Assembly (NCBI GenBank): GCA_020846105.1
Contig: JADLEN010000274.1
Coordinates: 1 to 15,164 of the forward strand
Direction: 5' to 3'
DNA length: 15,164 nucleotides
Source: Chitinophagaceae bacterium
GTDB taxonomy: Bacteria > Bacteroidota > Bacteroidia > Chitinophagales > Chitinophagaceae
The notes under the pieces are model-generated. The model saw only the letters and a program-made list of their open reading frames with translations, searched no databases and had not been told where the DNA came from. A program made the translations under genes and the position numbers. Each line of letters begins with the position of its first letter. Positions within the stretch are counted from its first letter, which is position 1. This document shows positions 5,857 to 12,855 of this stretch, piece after piece.

Positions 5857-7794
5857 TCAAACAAACTTCAAATTTCTTAGCAGCAAGCTAAAATCTAAGC
5901 CCACCACATAGTGCCTAGCATATTCGCTTGCAGCTAAAAACCGCACTTTTTCTGTTGGCTCATAGCCTTTTTGTAAATTATAGGTTGGCAATATATTTTT
6001 TTTGATTTTTGGTAATGCATCAAAGCTACTATCATAGCCTACCCAGGTTTTGTTGCCTATTAGTACATTAAAGATATTGCCCCACAAACCAACAGGGCTA
6101 TGTACCCAAAACATCAGAAAAGGAGACAACAATAACAATACCAAAGCTGCTACAAAATCAAAAACACGTTTGTTGCGCAACGAGATAAATGTAGCAATAT
6201 TGTACCGTGTATCGGCAGTGTACAAGTCGCCAGACGATGCGCTAGAATTGCTACCTACAAAGCTTCTACTACCCGGAATGTGAATTTTATAATCATACTT
6301 ATTGCCGCACTTTTGCATCTGTGCCAAAATAGTTTCGTAGCGCAGGCCATTCACACAAAACACCACTTCGTCAATATTTAGTGCACGGATCACTTGATGC
6401 ATGTTGGCCACATCGGCAAGCGCATTGCTTTCGTTGGGCTGCACGCTTATCCTACCTATTATATCTGGTGCATAATGCACCTGTTCTAGCATATCCGACG
6501 TTTGTACATAATGTGCTTCTGTGGCTACTATCACTGCTCTTTTGGGCACTTGGTTGTAGCGCACCACTTTCGCTATTCCCATCCAATTGAGCAGCTCGCG
6601 CATACCCAAAATGCCAATAGCGCCAAGCGCCCCACTAAACAATATTACCGCACGAGAATACCGATACTCTGCCGATAGAATACCAAAATAAGCCAAAATA
6701 ATAATAGTACCTATCACCATCCCACGCAACACCCGAAGGCCGCGATAGGGCTGGTCGTAGCCACCATTAAGGTATATGCTCAATGTCCAAAGTAAAATAT
6801 AAACAGGAAAGGTGGCATACAGCGTAAGGCTTGCTACAGGCTTCAAATGCTTTACGCCTTCTACCCATAACTGGTTCATCATTACAAGCACACCCAGCAG
6901 CAAAATGGCATCAAAAATGGGGGTTTTCAGCAGCTTGAAAAACATTTTCACAAATGCCCATACCGCCCGCAGCGCAATACCAATATTTATGAGTAGGATA
7001 AACAAAGTAGCATTGGCCTTGGTATAATGCTTGCGCACAAAAGTAGAGAGCGCCTCGTTGAAAATTCTGATATATTTGAGGGAAGCCTTGCGCGTGCTTT
7101 CTCCCTTATAATGCACGATGGTAGCCTCTGGGAAATATATATTCTGATAGCCTGCCTGCTCTACCCGGTAAGACAGGTCTACATCTTCGCAATACATAAA
7201 ATAATCCTCATCAAAAGCAGGTCCAATAGTAGGCAACAACGCACTGCGCAGCATCATACAGCAGCCCGACAGTACCTCTACAGGTGCCACTTGGTGCTCG
7301 CCAATATGCACCGCATAATACTTGTTGATATATGCCGAGCGGCTAAAAATTTTATTGAGCCCCGTAGTCTTAAACAGTGCCACAGATAGCGTTGGGAAAG
7401 ACTTTTTGGCATCTGGTGCAAAACTCCCTTTGCCATCTATCAGCCTTGGGCCTAGCGCACCAACCTTGGGGTGGGCATCCATGTAAGCCAAGGTTTTATG
7501 AAAAAAATCTTCGGGCACCACCGTATCGGGGTTCAAAAACAGTAGAAACTCGCCTTGCGCCAGTGCCACCGCTTGGTTATTAGCCTTTGAAAAGCCCTTA
7601 TTGTCCGTATTTTCTATTAGCCGCACTTGCGCAAAATGTGCACGAACAAAAGCACAGCTACCGTCTGCCGAGTTGTTGTCCACCACTATTACCTCTGCAT
7701 CTATACCCTCTGAAGCGCGCAGCACCGAGTGTAGGCACAGCTCCAAAAAATATTGCACATTATAATTGACAATGATGACCGATAACTTCTTCAC
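5857..7794 (-). CDS. Family 2 glycosyltransferase fused to a membrane domain and a deleted phosphoglycosyltransferase tail
   Basis: Residues 1-250 are a GT-A family 2 transferase of the rhamnosyltransferase (WbbL-like) branch. It shows SVIIVNYN (5-12), VIVVDNNSADGS (35-46), NKGFSKANN (65-73), the metal/nucleotide motif NPD (88-90), LSGCCMMLR (175-183) and the catalytic CEDVDLSYR (202-210). It should add a sugar from a nucleotide donor to a lipid-linked or envelope glycan. Residues 262-400 hold about five membrane helices. Residues 415-510 look like the CoA-binding-like Rossmann domain seen N-terminal to WcaJ-type transferases (PKRAVIVATE, then IDEVVFCVNG). From 540 the text resembles a phosphoglycosyltransferase (RNKRVFDFVAALVLL, then NVLIGNKTWVGY and EYARHYVVGLDFSLLLR), but its catalytic middle is missing. 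The start is GTG 7794; no in-frame ATG offers a better alternative. It is transcribed toward tRNA-Asn, and only a weak promoter candidate (TATATTCG at 7856-7849) was found. Confidence 0.88.
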   Translation of the reverse strand: MKKLSVIIVNYNVQYFLELCLHSVLRASEGIDAEVIVVDNNSADGSCAFVRAHFAQVRLIENTDNKGFSKANNQAVALAQGEFLLFLNPDTVVPEDFFHKTLAYMDAHPKVGALGPRLIDGKGSFAPDAKKSFPTLSVALFKTTGLNKIFSRSAYINKYYAVHIGEHQVAPVEVLSGCCMMLRSALLPTIGPAFDEDYFMYCEDVDLSYRVEQAGYQNIYFPEATIVHYKGESTRKASLKYIRIFNEALSTFVRKHYTKANATLFILLINIGIALRAVWAFVKMFFKLLKTPIFDAILLLGVLVMMNQLWVEGVKHLKPVASLTLYATFPVYILLWTLSIYLNGGYDQPYRGLRVLRGMVIGTIIILAYFGILSAEYRYSRAVILFSGALGAIGILGMRELLNWMGIAKVVRYNQVPKRAVIVATEAHYVQTSDMLEQVHYAPDIIGRISVQPNESNALADVANMHQVIRALNIDEVVFCVNGLRYETILAQMQKCGNKYDYKIHIPGSRSFVGSNSSASSGDLYTADTRYNIATFISLRNKRVFDFVAALVLLLLSPFLMFWVHSPVGLWGNIFNVLIGNKTWVGYDSSFDALPKIKKNILPTYNLQKGYEPTEKVRFLAASEYARHYVVGLDFSLLLRNLKFV

Positions 7795-8011
7795 AAAAAG
7801 ATTTTAAATATTACCCCCAACAGCACCCTACTTCTCCGAAAATTGCTGCGAATATAAAGCGCATAAATGAGCAAAACGATATTCTTAGACAAAACGCAAA
7901 AAGCAGTACTTTTATTTTGCTTCAAGGCACTATTATACCCACAATAAAAAGTCACTAAAAAGCTAATTTTCAGATTGCGAATGAAAAAATTTGAAGAATT
8001 TTTTACATTTT

Positions 8012-8042
8012 TTTGGAGAATTAAAATGCCTGCTTAACTTTG
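8012..8042 (+). promoter_or_regulatory. Promoter of tRNA-Gln
   Basis: TTTG (8012-8015), 19 bases, then TAACTTTG (8035-8042) are a near-ideal Bacteroidota promoter. The tRNA begins 9 bases after the -7 element, so the 5' leader is very short. Confidence 0.8.
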
Positions 8043-8051
8043 CAGCCCAAT

Positions 8052-8122
8052 AGTTCGATAGTGTAACGGTAACACTACAGATTTTGATTCTGTCATTTCA
8101 GGTTCGAACCCTGGTCGAACTA
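8052..8122 (+). tRNA. tRNA-Gln (anticodon TTG)
   Basis: The 71-base gene folds as a cloverleaf: acceptor AGTTCGA pairs perfectly with TCGAACT, D stem GTGT/ACAC, anticodon stem ACAGA/TCTGT around loop TTTTGAT with TTG, and T arm TCAGG-TTCGAAC-CCTGG with one G-U pair. The discriminator is A at 8122 and CCA is not encoded. Confidence 0.96.
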
Positions 8123-8130
8123 CTCTCAAC

Positions 8131-8167
8131 AACGAGCAACACTTTCTTAGCGTTGCTCGTTTTTTTT
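8131..8167 (+). terminator. Intrinsic terminator of tRNA-Gln
   Basis: A perfect 10-bp stem AACGAGCAAC/GTTGCTCGTT (8131-8140 with 8152-8161) and an 11-base loop run into T residues through 8167. It lies 8 bases past the tRNA. Confidence 0.92.
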
Positions 8168-8346
8168 GTGTCCAATCCCTATTTTACCTCATTGGGGCGG
8201 TTATGCTTTTACCTTGCTATTAGGCTTTGGGTCTCCTGCTATCGGCTTTAATACGTGCCGCTTCTATCTGGCGCAGGTTGGGCTTGGGAATATCTATTAG
8301 GCTTGGCCAAAAAGCGAAGAATACAGCGAGTGTCGACAAATTTAAC
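8168..8346. other. Gene-free spacer between terminators of tRNA-Gln and the cysteine-rich protein gene
   Basis: No gene is convincing here. On the minus strand a frame closed by TAA at 8222-8220 stays open back to TTG codons at 8339 and 8348 and would encode about 40 residues. It has a hydrophobic start and a charged proline-containing tail (DIPKPNLRQIEAARIKAD). It looks protein-like in composition but has no promoter or ATG, so it may be a gene-end remnant or chance. Confidence 0.3.
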
Positions 8347-8382
8347 AAAAAAAAGCAGCTCAAGAAAATTCTTGAACTGCTT
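8347..8382 (-). terminator. Intrinsic terminator of the cysteine-rich protein gene
   Basis: On the minus strand AAGCAGTTCAAG (8382-8371) pairs with CTTGAGCTGCTT (8364-8353) in a 12-bp stem with one G-U and a 6-base loop, followed by a T-run through 8347. It lies 19 bases past the stop codon. Confidence 0.9.
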
Positions 8383-8401
8383 CAAATAGATTAATGATAA
8401 T

Positions 8402-8872
8402 TTAGTATGCCCTTACTTGCAACGTGCCTCCTACCATAGTGTATGAACCACAATCATTGTTTGGACAACCAGAAGGACTACACAAGCAACATTCAACTGC
8501 GGGACCATAGGGCGTACCCGTAATATAATGAGGACAAAGCCCATCACCAACAGATACACCACCACCACCACAGTCACAATCCACAGACTGAATCTCTGCA
8601 CCATGCCAACTAAAAGTCATGCAAGGTATTGCCGTTGCAGGCGGTATGCCATTAGCTAATGCATCATTATAATCAGTAAAGCATTTAAAACTGTTAGCGG
8701 GTATTCGTACCAAAACACTTACAGCATCGCAGCCACCTCCATCACATTGCCCTACTAGGCGAACTTCGATATCGCAATCGCGATCATTGGTAATGCAAAC
8801 TGCACCTAATTGTGCACTAGCTGAAAATTGTAACCCAATAGCGAGGGTGAGGAGCATAAGAATTTTTTTCAT
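8402..8872 (-). CDS. Small secreted cysteine-rich protein, unknown function
   Basis: I do not recognise a named family. The 156-residue product has a clear signal peptide (MKKILMLLTLAIGLQFSASA, cleavage likely before Q21) and a mature part of about 136 residues with 14 cysteines: 26, 33, 43, 48, 64, 84, 99, 101, 113, 128, 129, 131, 136 and 141. The even number and the CDC, CC and CxC clusters suggest multiple disulfides outside the cytoplasm. The body reads like a compact beta domain (CDIEVRLVGQ, VLVRIPANSFKCF, MTFSWHGAEIQSV), with a glycine-rich linker GGGGVSVGDG at 102-111 and a second cysteine-rich segment. There is no T9SS domain or lipobox, so it is probably periplasmic or released. It is monocistronic, ends in a strong terminator, and diverges from the SBBP-repeat gene across a 110-base spacer. 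A weak TATTTTCG in that spacer may be its -7 element. Confidence 0.78.
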   Translation of the reverse strand: MKKILMLLTLAIGLQFSASAQLGAVCITNDRDCDIEVRLVGQCDGGGCDAVSVLVRIPANSFKCFTDYNDALANGIPPATAIPCMTFSWHGAEIQSVDCDCGGGGVSVGDGLCPHYITGTPYGPAVECCLCSPSGCPNNDCGSYTMVGGTLQVRAY

Positions 8873-8904
8873 AATTTTAACTAGTTTAATTGTTAATAAA
8901 TTTA

Positions 8905-8933
8905 TTGAAAAACGAAAATAGTTAGTATTTTTG
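8905..8933 (+). promoter_or_regulatory. Promoter of the SBBP-repeat T9SS gene
   Basis: TTG (8905-8907), 18 bases, then TATTTTTG (8926-8933) match the Bacteroidota consensus. This implies an A-rich leader of about 45 bases before ATG 8983. Confidence 0.6.
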
Positions 8934-8982
8934 ACATTAAAAAAAAATTAAACTTATTAACTAAATTTCAACCAAATAACCT

Positions 8983-11364
8983 ATGAAAAACCTATTGCTA
9001 TTTTTTGCATTACTGTGTTGTTTTTGTGCTACAAAAACCAATGTATTGGCACAGCCTTCTACTGCCTATTTTATCGAAAACAAAGGGCAAATAAAAGATA
9101 CTAAAGGCAACATTCTGCAAAACATTGATTATATATTTCGTGGCAAAGACATTACAGTATTGGTAGGTGCTGGGCGATTGGAATATGTGATAACCAAAGG
9201 CAGAAATGCCGAGAAAATAATAATGCAACTAAGCCATACTCAAAAAGCAAAACTTATAGCCGAAAGCAAAACATCTTATCACGAAAATTACTACCTTGAT
9301 GACAATGCAGTGATAACGGCAAACGCCGCCGAAAGAATATGCTACCAAAATATATACCCCAATATTGACTGGGTATTATATCTCCATGAGGGCAAATTGG
9401 AGCACGAATTTGTGTGCCACAAAGGTGCAAATTATGCAGCCATACAATGGACTTATGATCGAGCCAAACAGGAAAAACTGGATGCCGAAGGCAACTTGAT
9501 AGTATATGGTTCATTTGGCGAATTAAAAGAAAACAAGCCGCAATGCTTTGATAAAAACGGAAAAGACATCACCACAACTTACCAAAATATAAATAATACT
9601 TGGGCATACCAAAGCACTAGCCAGCGACCAGTAATGACCATAGACCCATCTGTGGAGTGGAGTACATACCAAAACAGCAGCACATCTACACAAACATATA
9701 TCAATGGTTCTTGCAATGATAAAGTACGTTCTATATATGTATGCGGCACTACAAATGCGCAAACAGGTTTTGCAAGCAGCAGCGGTGTTTACCAGAGCAG
9801 TAGCATTGGAGAAGCATCTGCTTTTATTAGTAAATTTGATACTTTGGGTAATCATATTTGGACTACTTTTTATGCGGGCGAAAAACGCTCATTTGCTTAT
9901 GCTATCGATTATTATAAAGGACACTTATACATTGCAGGCATGGCAACTTCTGCAACAGGTATCGCCACTGCGGGTACTGCACAGAGTAGTTTGGCGGTAG
10001 GTACCGATGCCGATAATGATGCTTTTGTAGCCAAGCTGGACACCAATGGACTGCGCGTATGGGGTACCTATTGCGGTGGTAATAGATCTGAAGAATTTAG
10101 AGATATAAAAGTGAATAAATGGGGCGACATATATGCTACCGGACTTACACTGAGCAGGGTGGGCATAGCTACAGCAGGGGCTTTTAAGACTGTTTTTCCG
10201 AGCGGGTTAGACACCAATTTGGCAGATGTAATGCTGGTAAAATACGACCAAAATGGCCAAAAGATATGGGGTACATATGTAGGTGGCAACAAATACGAAA
10301 GTGGCGAAACCATCTATTTGCACGAGAACAAGGTATATATCAGCGGGCGAACTTATAGTAATAATGGGATAGCAACTTTAGGTAGCCACCAACCCAATTA
10401 TTATTCTGTAGCAGACCCCAACAAAAACGACTTATATCTGATGCAATTTGATAGCTCGGGTAACAGAAATTGGGGTACTTACTATGGAGGTAACTCATAT
10501 GAAAATATGCCAATTTTGGTTACGAATAAAAGAGGCGATATTTACTTATATGGTTTAACCTCAAGTACTGATAGTATAGCCACACCGGGAGCTTATCAAA
10601 CTACTTTTGGTGGTGGTTTTGGCGATTGTTTTTTGGCCAAATTTGATAGTTTGGGCAAGCGCTATTGGGGTACCTATATTGGAGGCAATAATGAGGAACT
10701 TTCAAAAGCATTGTATGGAGGTAATATTGCAGTTGATGATGCATCTGGCGACGACAACAATGTGTATCTGTCGGGCATTACCAAAAGTATAGGCTTGGCC
10801 ACGGCTGGAGCATTTAAAGATACCATCACCAACCCTGCCAAAAGAGAGATTTTTGTAGCTTCGTTTAGCGGCAAAGGCGTTCCTTTTTATTTTAGTTATT
10901 TTGGCGGCGAAGATGATGATGAAGTAAGCTCTACGGTTTACCTCAATAAAAGTATTTATATAGCTGGTCGCACAAAAAGCAGCACAGGTATAGCCACTAC
11001 AGGGGCTTACAAAACCACACATGCTAGTTTTGATTTTTCAGGCTTCCTTACCAAAATTGGCTCGGCAAACCCAACAGCCATCAAACAAATTCCAGTAAAA
11101 GAGATTGCTGCCCTACGTATATTTCCAAACCCTGCTCAAATGCAGCTAAACATTAGTGCACAATTTGCATCAACAGAAAACGGCAACATAGAACTTTCCT
11201 TATATAATGTTGTAGGCAAAAAAGTACAAACAGAAAATGCATCAATCATTAATGGTAAATTAGAACATCAAATGCGGTTTTTCGAAACTTTGCAAGCAGG
11301 TATTTATTACCTCCAAGCCCAATATAAAGATTGGGAAACAACAGAAAAAATAGCTAAAGAATAG
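8983..11364 (+). CDS. Large secreted SBBP beta-propeller repeat protein with T9SS sorting domain
   Basis: This 793-residue surface or secreted protein starts with a signal peptide (residues 1-23, cleavage after VLA). The N-terminal region, about 27-220, has FIENKGQI (30-37), NIYPNIDWVLY (123-133) and LEHEFVCHKGA (139-149), the arrangement of the DUF7948-type domain that precedes SBBP repeats. Six repeats of 65-75 residues follow from about 250 to 690. Each has a GIATAGA-like turn (GIAT near 326, 395, 462; SIAT 532; GLAT 604; GIAT 669), a D-F-AKFD strand, and a WGTYxGGN block (WTTFYAGE 293, then WGTY at 360, 429, 497 and 562, and FSYFGGE 637). Such repeats are modelled as a beta-propeller. The type A T9SS domain begins at about 711 (LRIFPNPAQMQLNI) and runs through LYNVVGKKV and LQAGIYYLQA. 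No catalytic motif is visible; an adhesive or binding role is inference. No intrinsic terminator follows. Confidence 0.9.
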   Translation: MKNLLLFFALLCCFCATKTNVLAQPSTAYFIENKGQIKDTKGNILQNIDYIFRGKDITVLVGAGRLEYVITKGRNAEKIIMQLSHTQKAKLIAESKTSYHENYYLDDNAVITANAAERICYQNIYPNIDWVLYLHEGKLEHEFVCHKGANYAAIQWTYDRAKQEKLDAEGNLIVYGSFGELKENKPQCFDKNGKDITTTYQNINNTWAYQSTSQRPVMTIDPSVEWSTYQNSSTSTQTYINGSCNDKVRSIYVCGTTNAQTGFASSSGVYQSSSIGEASAFISKFDTLGNHIWTTFYAGEKRSFAYAIDYYKGHLYIAGMATSATGIATAGTAQSSLAVGTDADNDAFVAKLDTNGLRVWGTYCGGNRSEEFRDIKVNKWGDIYATGLTLSRVGIATAGAFKTVFPSGLDTNLADVMLVKYDQNGQKIWGTYVGGNKYESGETIYLHENKVYISGRTYSNNGIATLGSHQPNYYSVADPNKNDLYLMQFDSSGNRNWGTYYGGNSYENMPILVTNKRGDIYLYGLTSSTDSIATPGAYQTTFGGGFGDCFLAKFDSLGKRYWGTYIGGNNEELSKALYGGNIAVDDASGDDNNVYLSGITKSIGLATAGAFKDTITNPAKREIFVASFSGKGVPFYFSYFGGEDDDEVSSTVYLNKSIYIAGRTKSSTGIATTGAYKTTHASFDFSGFLTKIGSANPTAIKQIPVKEIAALRIFPNPAQMQLNISAQFASTENGNIELSLYNVVGKKVQTENASIINGKLEHQMRFFETLQAGIYYLQAQYKDWETTEKIAKE

Positions 11365-11365
11365 A

Positions 11366-11580
11366 TTCGTAATTAATATGGCAGTGCGCCGCCCTTAGCT
11401 TATTGTCTCAAAACAGCACTCAAAGCATTGTTGCGCCAGATGGCCGCGAATACTCCGCTGATGCCTTTGAGCAGGGCCTTGTGGCGTAGTAGTAACGGAC
11501 CTGCCTGCAGGCAGGCGGAGACCCAAAGCCCAACGAAGGAGAAGGAGACGAAAGCTACAGCGCCAAAAAAAAGAAAAAAT
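11366..11580. other. GC-rich intergenic element with 16-bp palindrome, probably non-coding repeat
   Basis: This spacer is unlike the AT-rich intergenic DNA elsewhere in the window: positions 11431-11490 are dominated by G and C. It contains a perfect palindrome, CCTGCCTGCAGGCAGG (11500-11515), a purine-rich run (11535-11550), and an A-rich end at 11564-11580. A minus-strand frame of 66 codons crosses it, but that frame would start at a TTG inside the operator of the next gene, so I do not call it a gene. The features suit a dispersed intergenic repeat or a structured RNA. Confidence 0.4.
11500..11515. repeat. Perfect 16-bp palindrome
   Basis: CCTGCCTGCAGGCAGG is self-complementary over all 16 bases and sits in the middle of the GC-rich spacer. 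It resembles the core of REP-like palindromes, but whether it recurs in the genome cannot be seen here. Confidence 0.6.
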
Positions 11581-11581
11581 G

Positions 11582-11612
11582 TTGCTAGACTGTAAAGCAA
11601 ACTTTACATTTG
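11582..11612 (+). promoter_or_regulatory. Promoter of the membrane protein/XRE module
   Basis: TTG (11582-11584), 20 bases, then TACATTTG (11605-11612) match the Bacteroidota consensus. The -7 element overlaps the right half of the operator at 11591-11616, and the ATG follows 21 bases later. Confidence 0.65.
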
Positions 11613-11616
11613 TAAA
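11591..11616. promoter_or_regulatory. Symmetric operator overlapping the promoter
   Basis: TGTAAAG-CAAA-CTTTACA (11591-11608) is a perfect inverted repeat with 7-base arms. A third half-site TGTAAA (11611-11616) forms a second inverted repeat with TTTACA (11603-11608) across a 2-base spacer. The sites cover the -7 element, where a bound repressor would block RNA polymerase. The small XRE regulator encoded by the second gene of this unit is the natural candidate ligand. Confidence 0.65.
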
Positions 11617-11633
11617 AACTAATACTAAGAATT

Positions 11634-12083
11634 ATGCGCTACCTATTGCCTCATTGCTTTAAAAAAACAGGACTATATATCACACCAATTGGGTTCATTA
11701 TTTGGGTATTGATGCAATATGGGTATGTCACCAAATTATTGACCCATATTTTTGGGCAAGATAATCCTCCAACTAACTATGTCGAATATTATTGGCAGAA
11801 TGTCTTCATCGCTGTTATTTCATTCCTATCCTTTTTGTTTGGGCTATATTTCATTGCTTTTTCAAAAGAAAAAATAGAGGATGAAATGGTGCAAAAAACA
11901 AGAATGGAAAGTTTTCAGTTTGCAGCGGTATTGCAATTATTGCTTTTTATTGTGGGTTTTGTAGCCATGTTGATACTTGGCGAGCCAGAGGGTGATGGCA
12001 TTTTGGGTTTTATGGTACTTTCGGTATTGGTATTTTGGCTAGCATTCGTAACTCGTTTTCATTACAAAATAAGCAGACCATAG
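11634..12083 (+). CDS. Four-helix membrane protein paired with an XRE regulator, unknown function
   Basis: I recognise the gene arrangement rather than a named function. The 149-residue product has four predicted membrane helices (about residues 14-32, 55-75, 95-116 and 122-141). The cytoplasmic-looking loop between helices 2 and 3 carries a highly charged motif, FSKEKIEDEMVQKTRMES (76-93), the most family-like part of the protein; the loop between helices 3 and 4 is short and acidic (GEPEGDG). It is followed after only two bases by a small XRE-type DNA-binding protein, so the two are surely co-transcribed and probably translationally coupled. Membrane protein plus small XRE regulator pairs of this size are frequent in Bacteroidota and Firmicutes. 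The operator over their common promoter suggests autoregulation. ATG 11634 is the only sensible start. Confidence 0.75.
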   Translation: MRYLLPHCFKKTGLYITPIGFIIWVLMQYGYVTKLLTHIFGQDNPPTNYVEYYWQNVFIAVISFLSFLFGLYFIAFSKEKIEDEMVQKTRMESFQFAAVLQLLLFIVGFVAMLILGEPEGDGILGFMVLSVLVFWLAFVTRFHYKISRP

Positions 12084-12085
12084 CT

Positions 12086-12292
12086 ATGACCAATAGCTTG
12101 AAAGAGGCGCGCAACCAAGTATCTTGGACGCAAGCCCAGCTTGCCGAAAAAGTGCAAGTATCTAGGCAAACTATTATTTCTATCGAGAACAACCGCTATA
12201 CGCCTTCTGTACTTTTGGCACTAAAACTATCTTGGGCGCTGGGGAAGCCTGTTGAGGCGCTATTTGCGATTGGTGAAGATGATTTTTGCTAG
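12086..12292 (+). CDS. Small XRE-family helix-turn-helix transcriptional regulator
   Basis: This 68-residue protein is almost only a Cro/CI-type DNA-binding domain. It has MTNSLKEARN at the start, the helix-turn-helix WTQAQLAEKVQVSRQTIISIE (about 14-34), then NNRYTPSVLLALKLSWALG (35-53) and VEALFAIGEDDF. This compact form, with the NRYTPSVLLALKLS segment, is typical of regulators that act on their own operon next to a membrane protein gene. I chose ATG 12086: the reading frame extends upstream to 12035, but that would overlap the preceding gene, whereas 12086 starts two bases after its stop. Its last four bases (CTAG, 12289-12292) also contain the stop codon of the converging gene. It has no effector or sensor domain, so any signal must come from the membrane partner or from its own level. 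Confidence 0.88.
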   Translation: MTNSLKEARNQVSWTQAQLAEKVQVSRQTIISIENNRYTPSVLLALKLSWALGKPVEALFAIGEDDFC

Positions 12293-12846
12293 TCGAGTAA
12301 GAAACGATTGTCCACAAGGTTAAAAAAATCCATTGGCTGAAATGTCCGCCAATTGGGCACTTCTAGCAATGTAATGTATTGTTGCAGGGCCATTTGCCGA
12401 AAGTCATATTGGGTGGCACTGGGCATGTTGATGGCGGTTACCCAGCCGCCATGGTCAGCTATGTCGTCTTGCCATTCTTCGTAATAATCGGTGTCCGAGC
12501 TGTGGAAATTGAGGACGTTTTCGGCAATGAGTATAAACTTGTATAAGCCGCGCTGTATCAACGGATCTATGAGCTCGCGCTTGAGCTGCATGATGTCGTT
12601 TTCAATGGCATCGTTCCACTCGCCTATTAGCTCTATGATGGCAAAGTTGAAGTCGTAATCGGCAAAGAGTATTTTGAGGTATAGGGTACGCGAACCAAAC
12701 TCGTCCCACTGTGGGTGAATGTAGTAGTTGTAAACGGTTTGAGAGTACTCAAACTCACTGTAAGTGCGGCCAAAGAAAGGCGAGCGTTCGTCTTCCTCGG
12801 CAGTGTAGAGGTGGCGCCAGTTGTAGTATGGTTCTATCTCTTGCAT
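12289..12846 (-). CDS. Conserved-looking acidic protein, unknown function
   Basis: I do not recognise this 185-residue protein. It has no signal peptide or membrane helix and is likely cytoplasmic, strongly acidic and aromatic, with many D, E, Y, W and F. Recognisable stretches are IEPYYNWRHLYTAEEDERSPF (split as 4-11 and 12-24), YNYYIHPQWDEFGSRTLYLKI (about 39-59), IIELIGEWNDAI (70-81) and FILIAENVLNFHSSD (104-118). It then has a DHGGWV motif (131-136) and NWRTFQPMDFFNLVDNRFL at the end. The alternating hydrophobic strands and one helix could be a Rossmann-like or STAS-like fold, but that is guesswork. ATG 12846 is 9 bases past the stop of the TPR gene upstream; GTG 12852 would add two residues. 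Co-transcribed with the TPR gene from the promoter near 13540. Its stop overlaps the stop of the converging XRE gene. Confidence 0.75.
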   Translation of the reverse strand: MQEIEPYYNWRHLYTAEEDERSPFFGRTYSEFEYSQTVYNYYIHPQWDEFGSRTLYLKILFADYDFNFAIIELIGEWNDAIENDIMQLKRELIDPLIQRGLYKFILIAENVLNFHSSDTDYYEEWQDDIADHGGWVTAINMPSATQYDFRQMALQQYITLLEVPNWRTFQPMDFFNLVDNRFLLD

Positions 12847-12855
12847 AGGCACTTA

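Noticed and set aside
7027..7389. A 120-codon plus-strand frame
   Set aside because: It is antisense to the glycosyltransferase catalytic domain, whose motifs fix the true frame; it has no promoter and no protein-like pattern.
9700..11040. Spaced repeats about 200 bases apart, considered as a CRISPR-like or tandem DNA repeat
   Set aside because: They are protein-level SBBP repeats (65-75 residues, WGTYxGGN) in one open frame, diverged at the DNA level.
11400..11600. A 66-codon minus-strand frame over the GC-rich element
   Set aside because: It would start at TTG inside the operator of the next gene, and its composition follows the repeat-like DNA. Kept only as a non-coding element.
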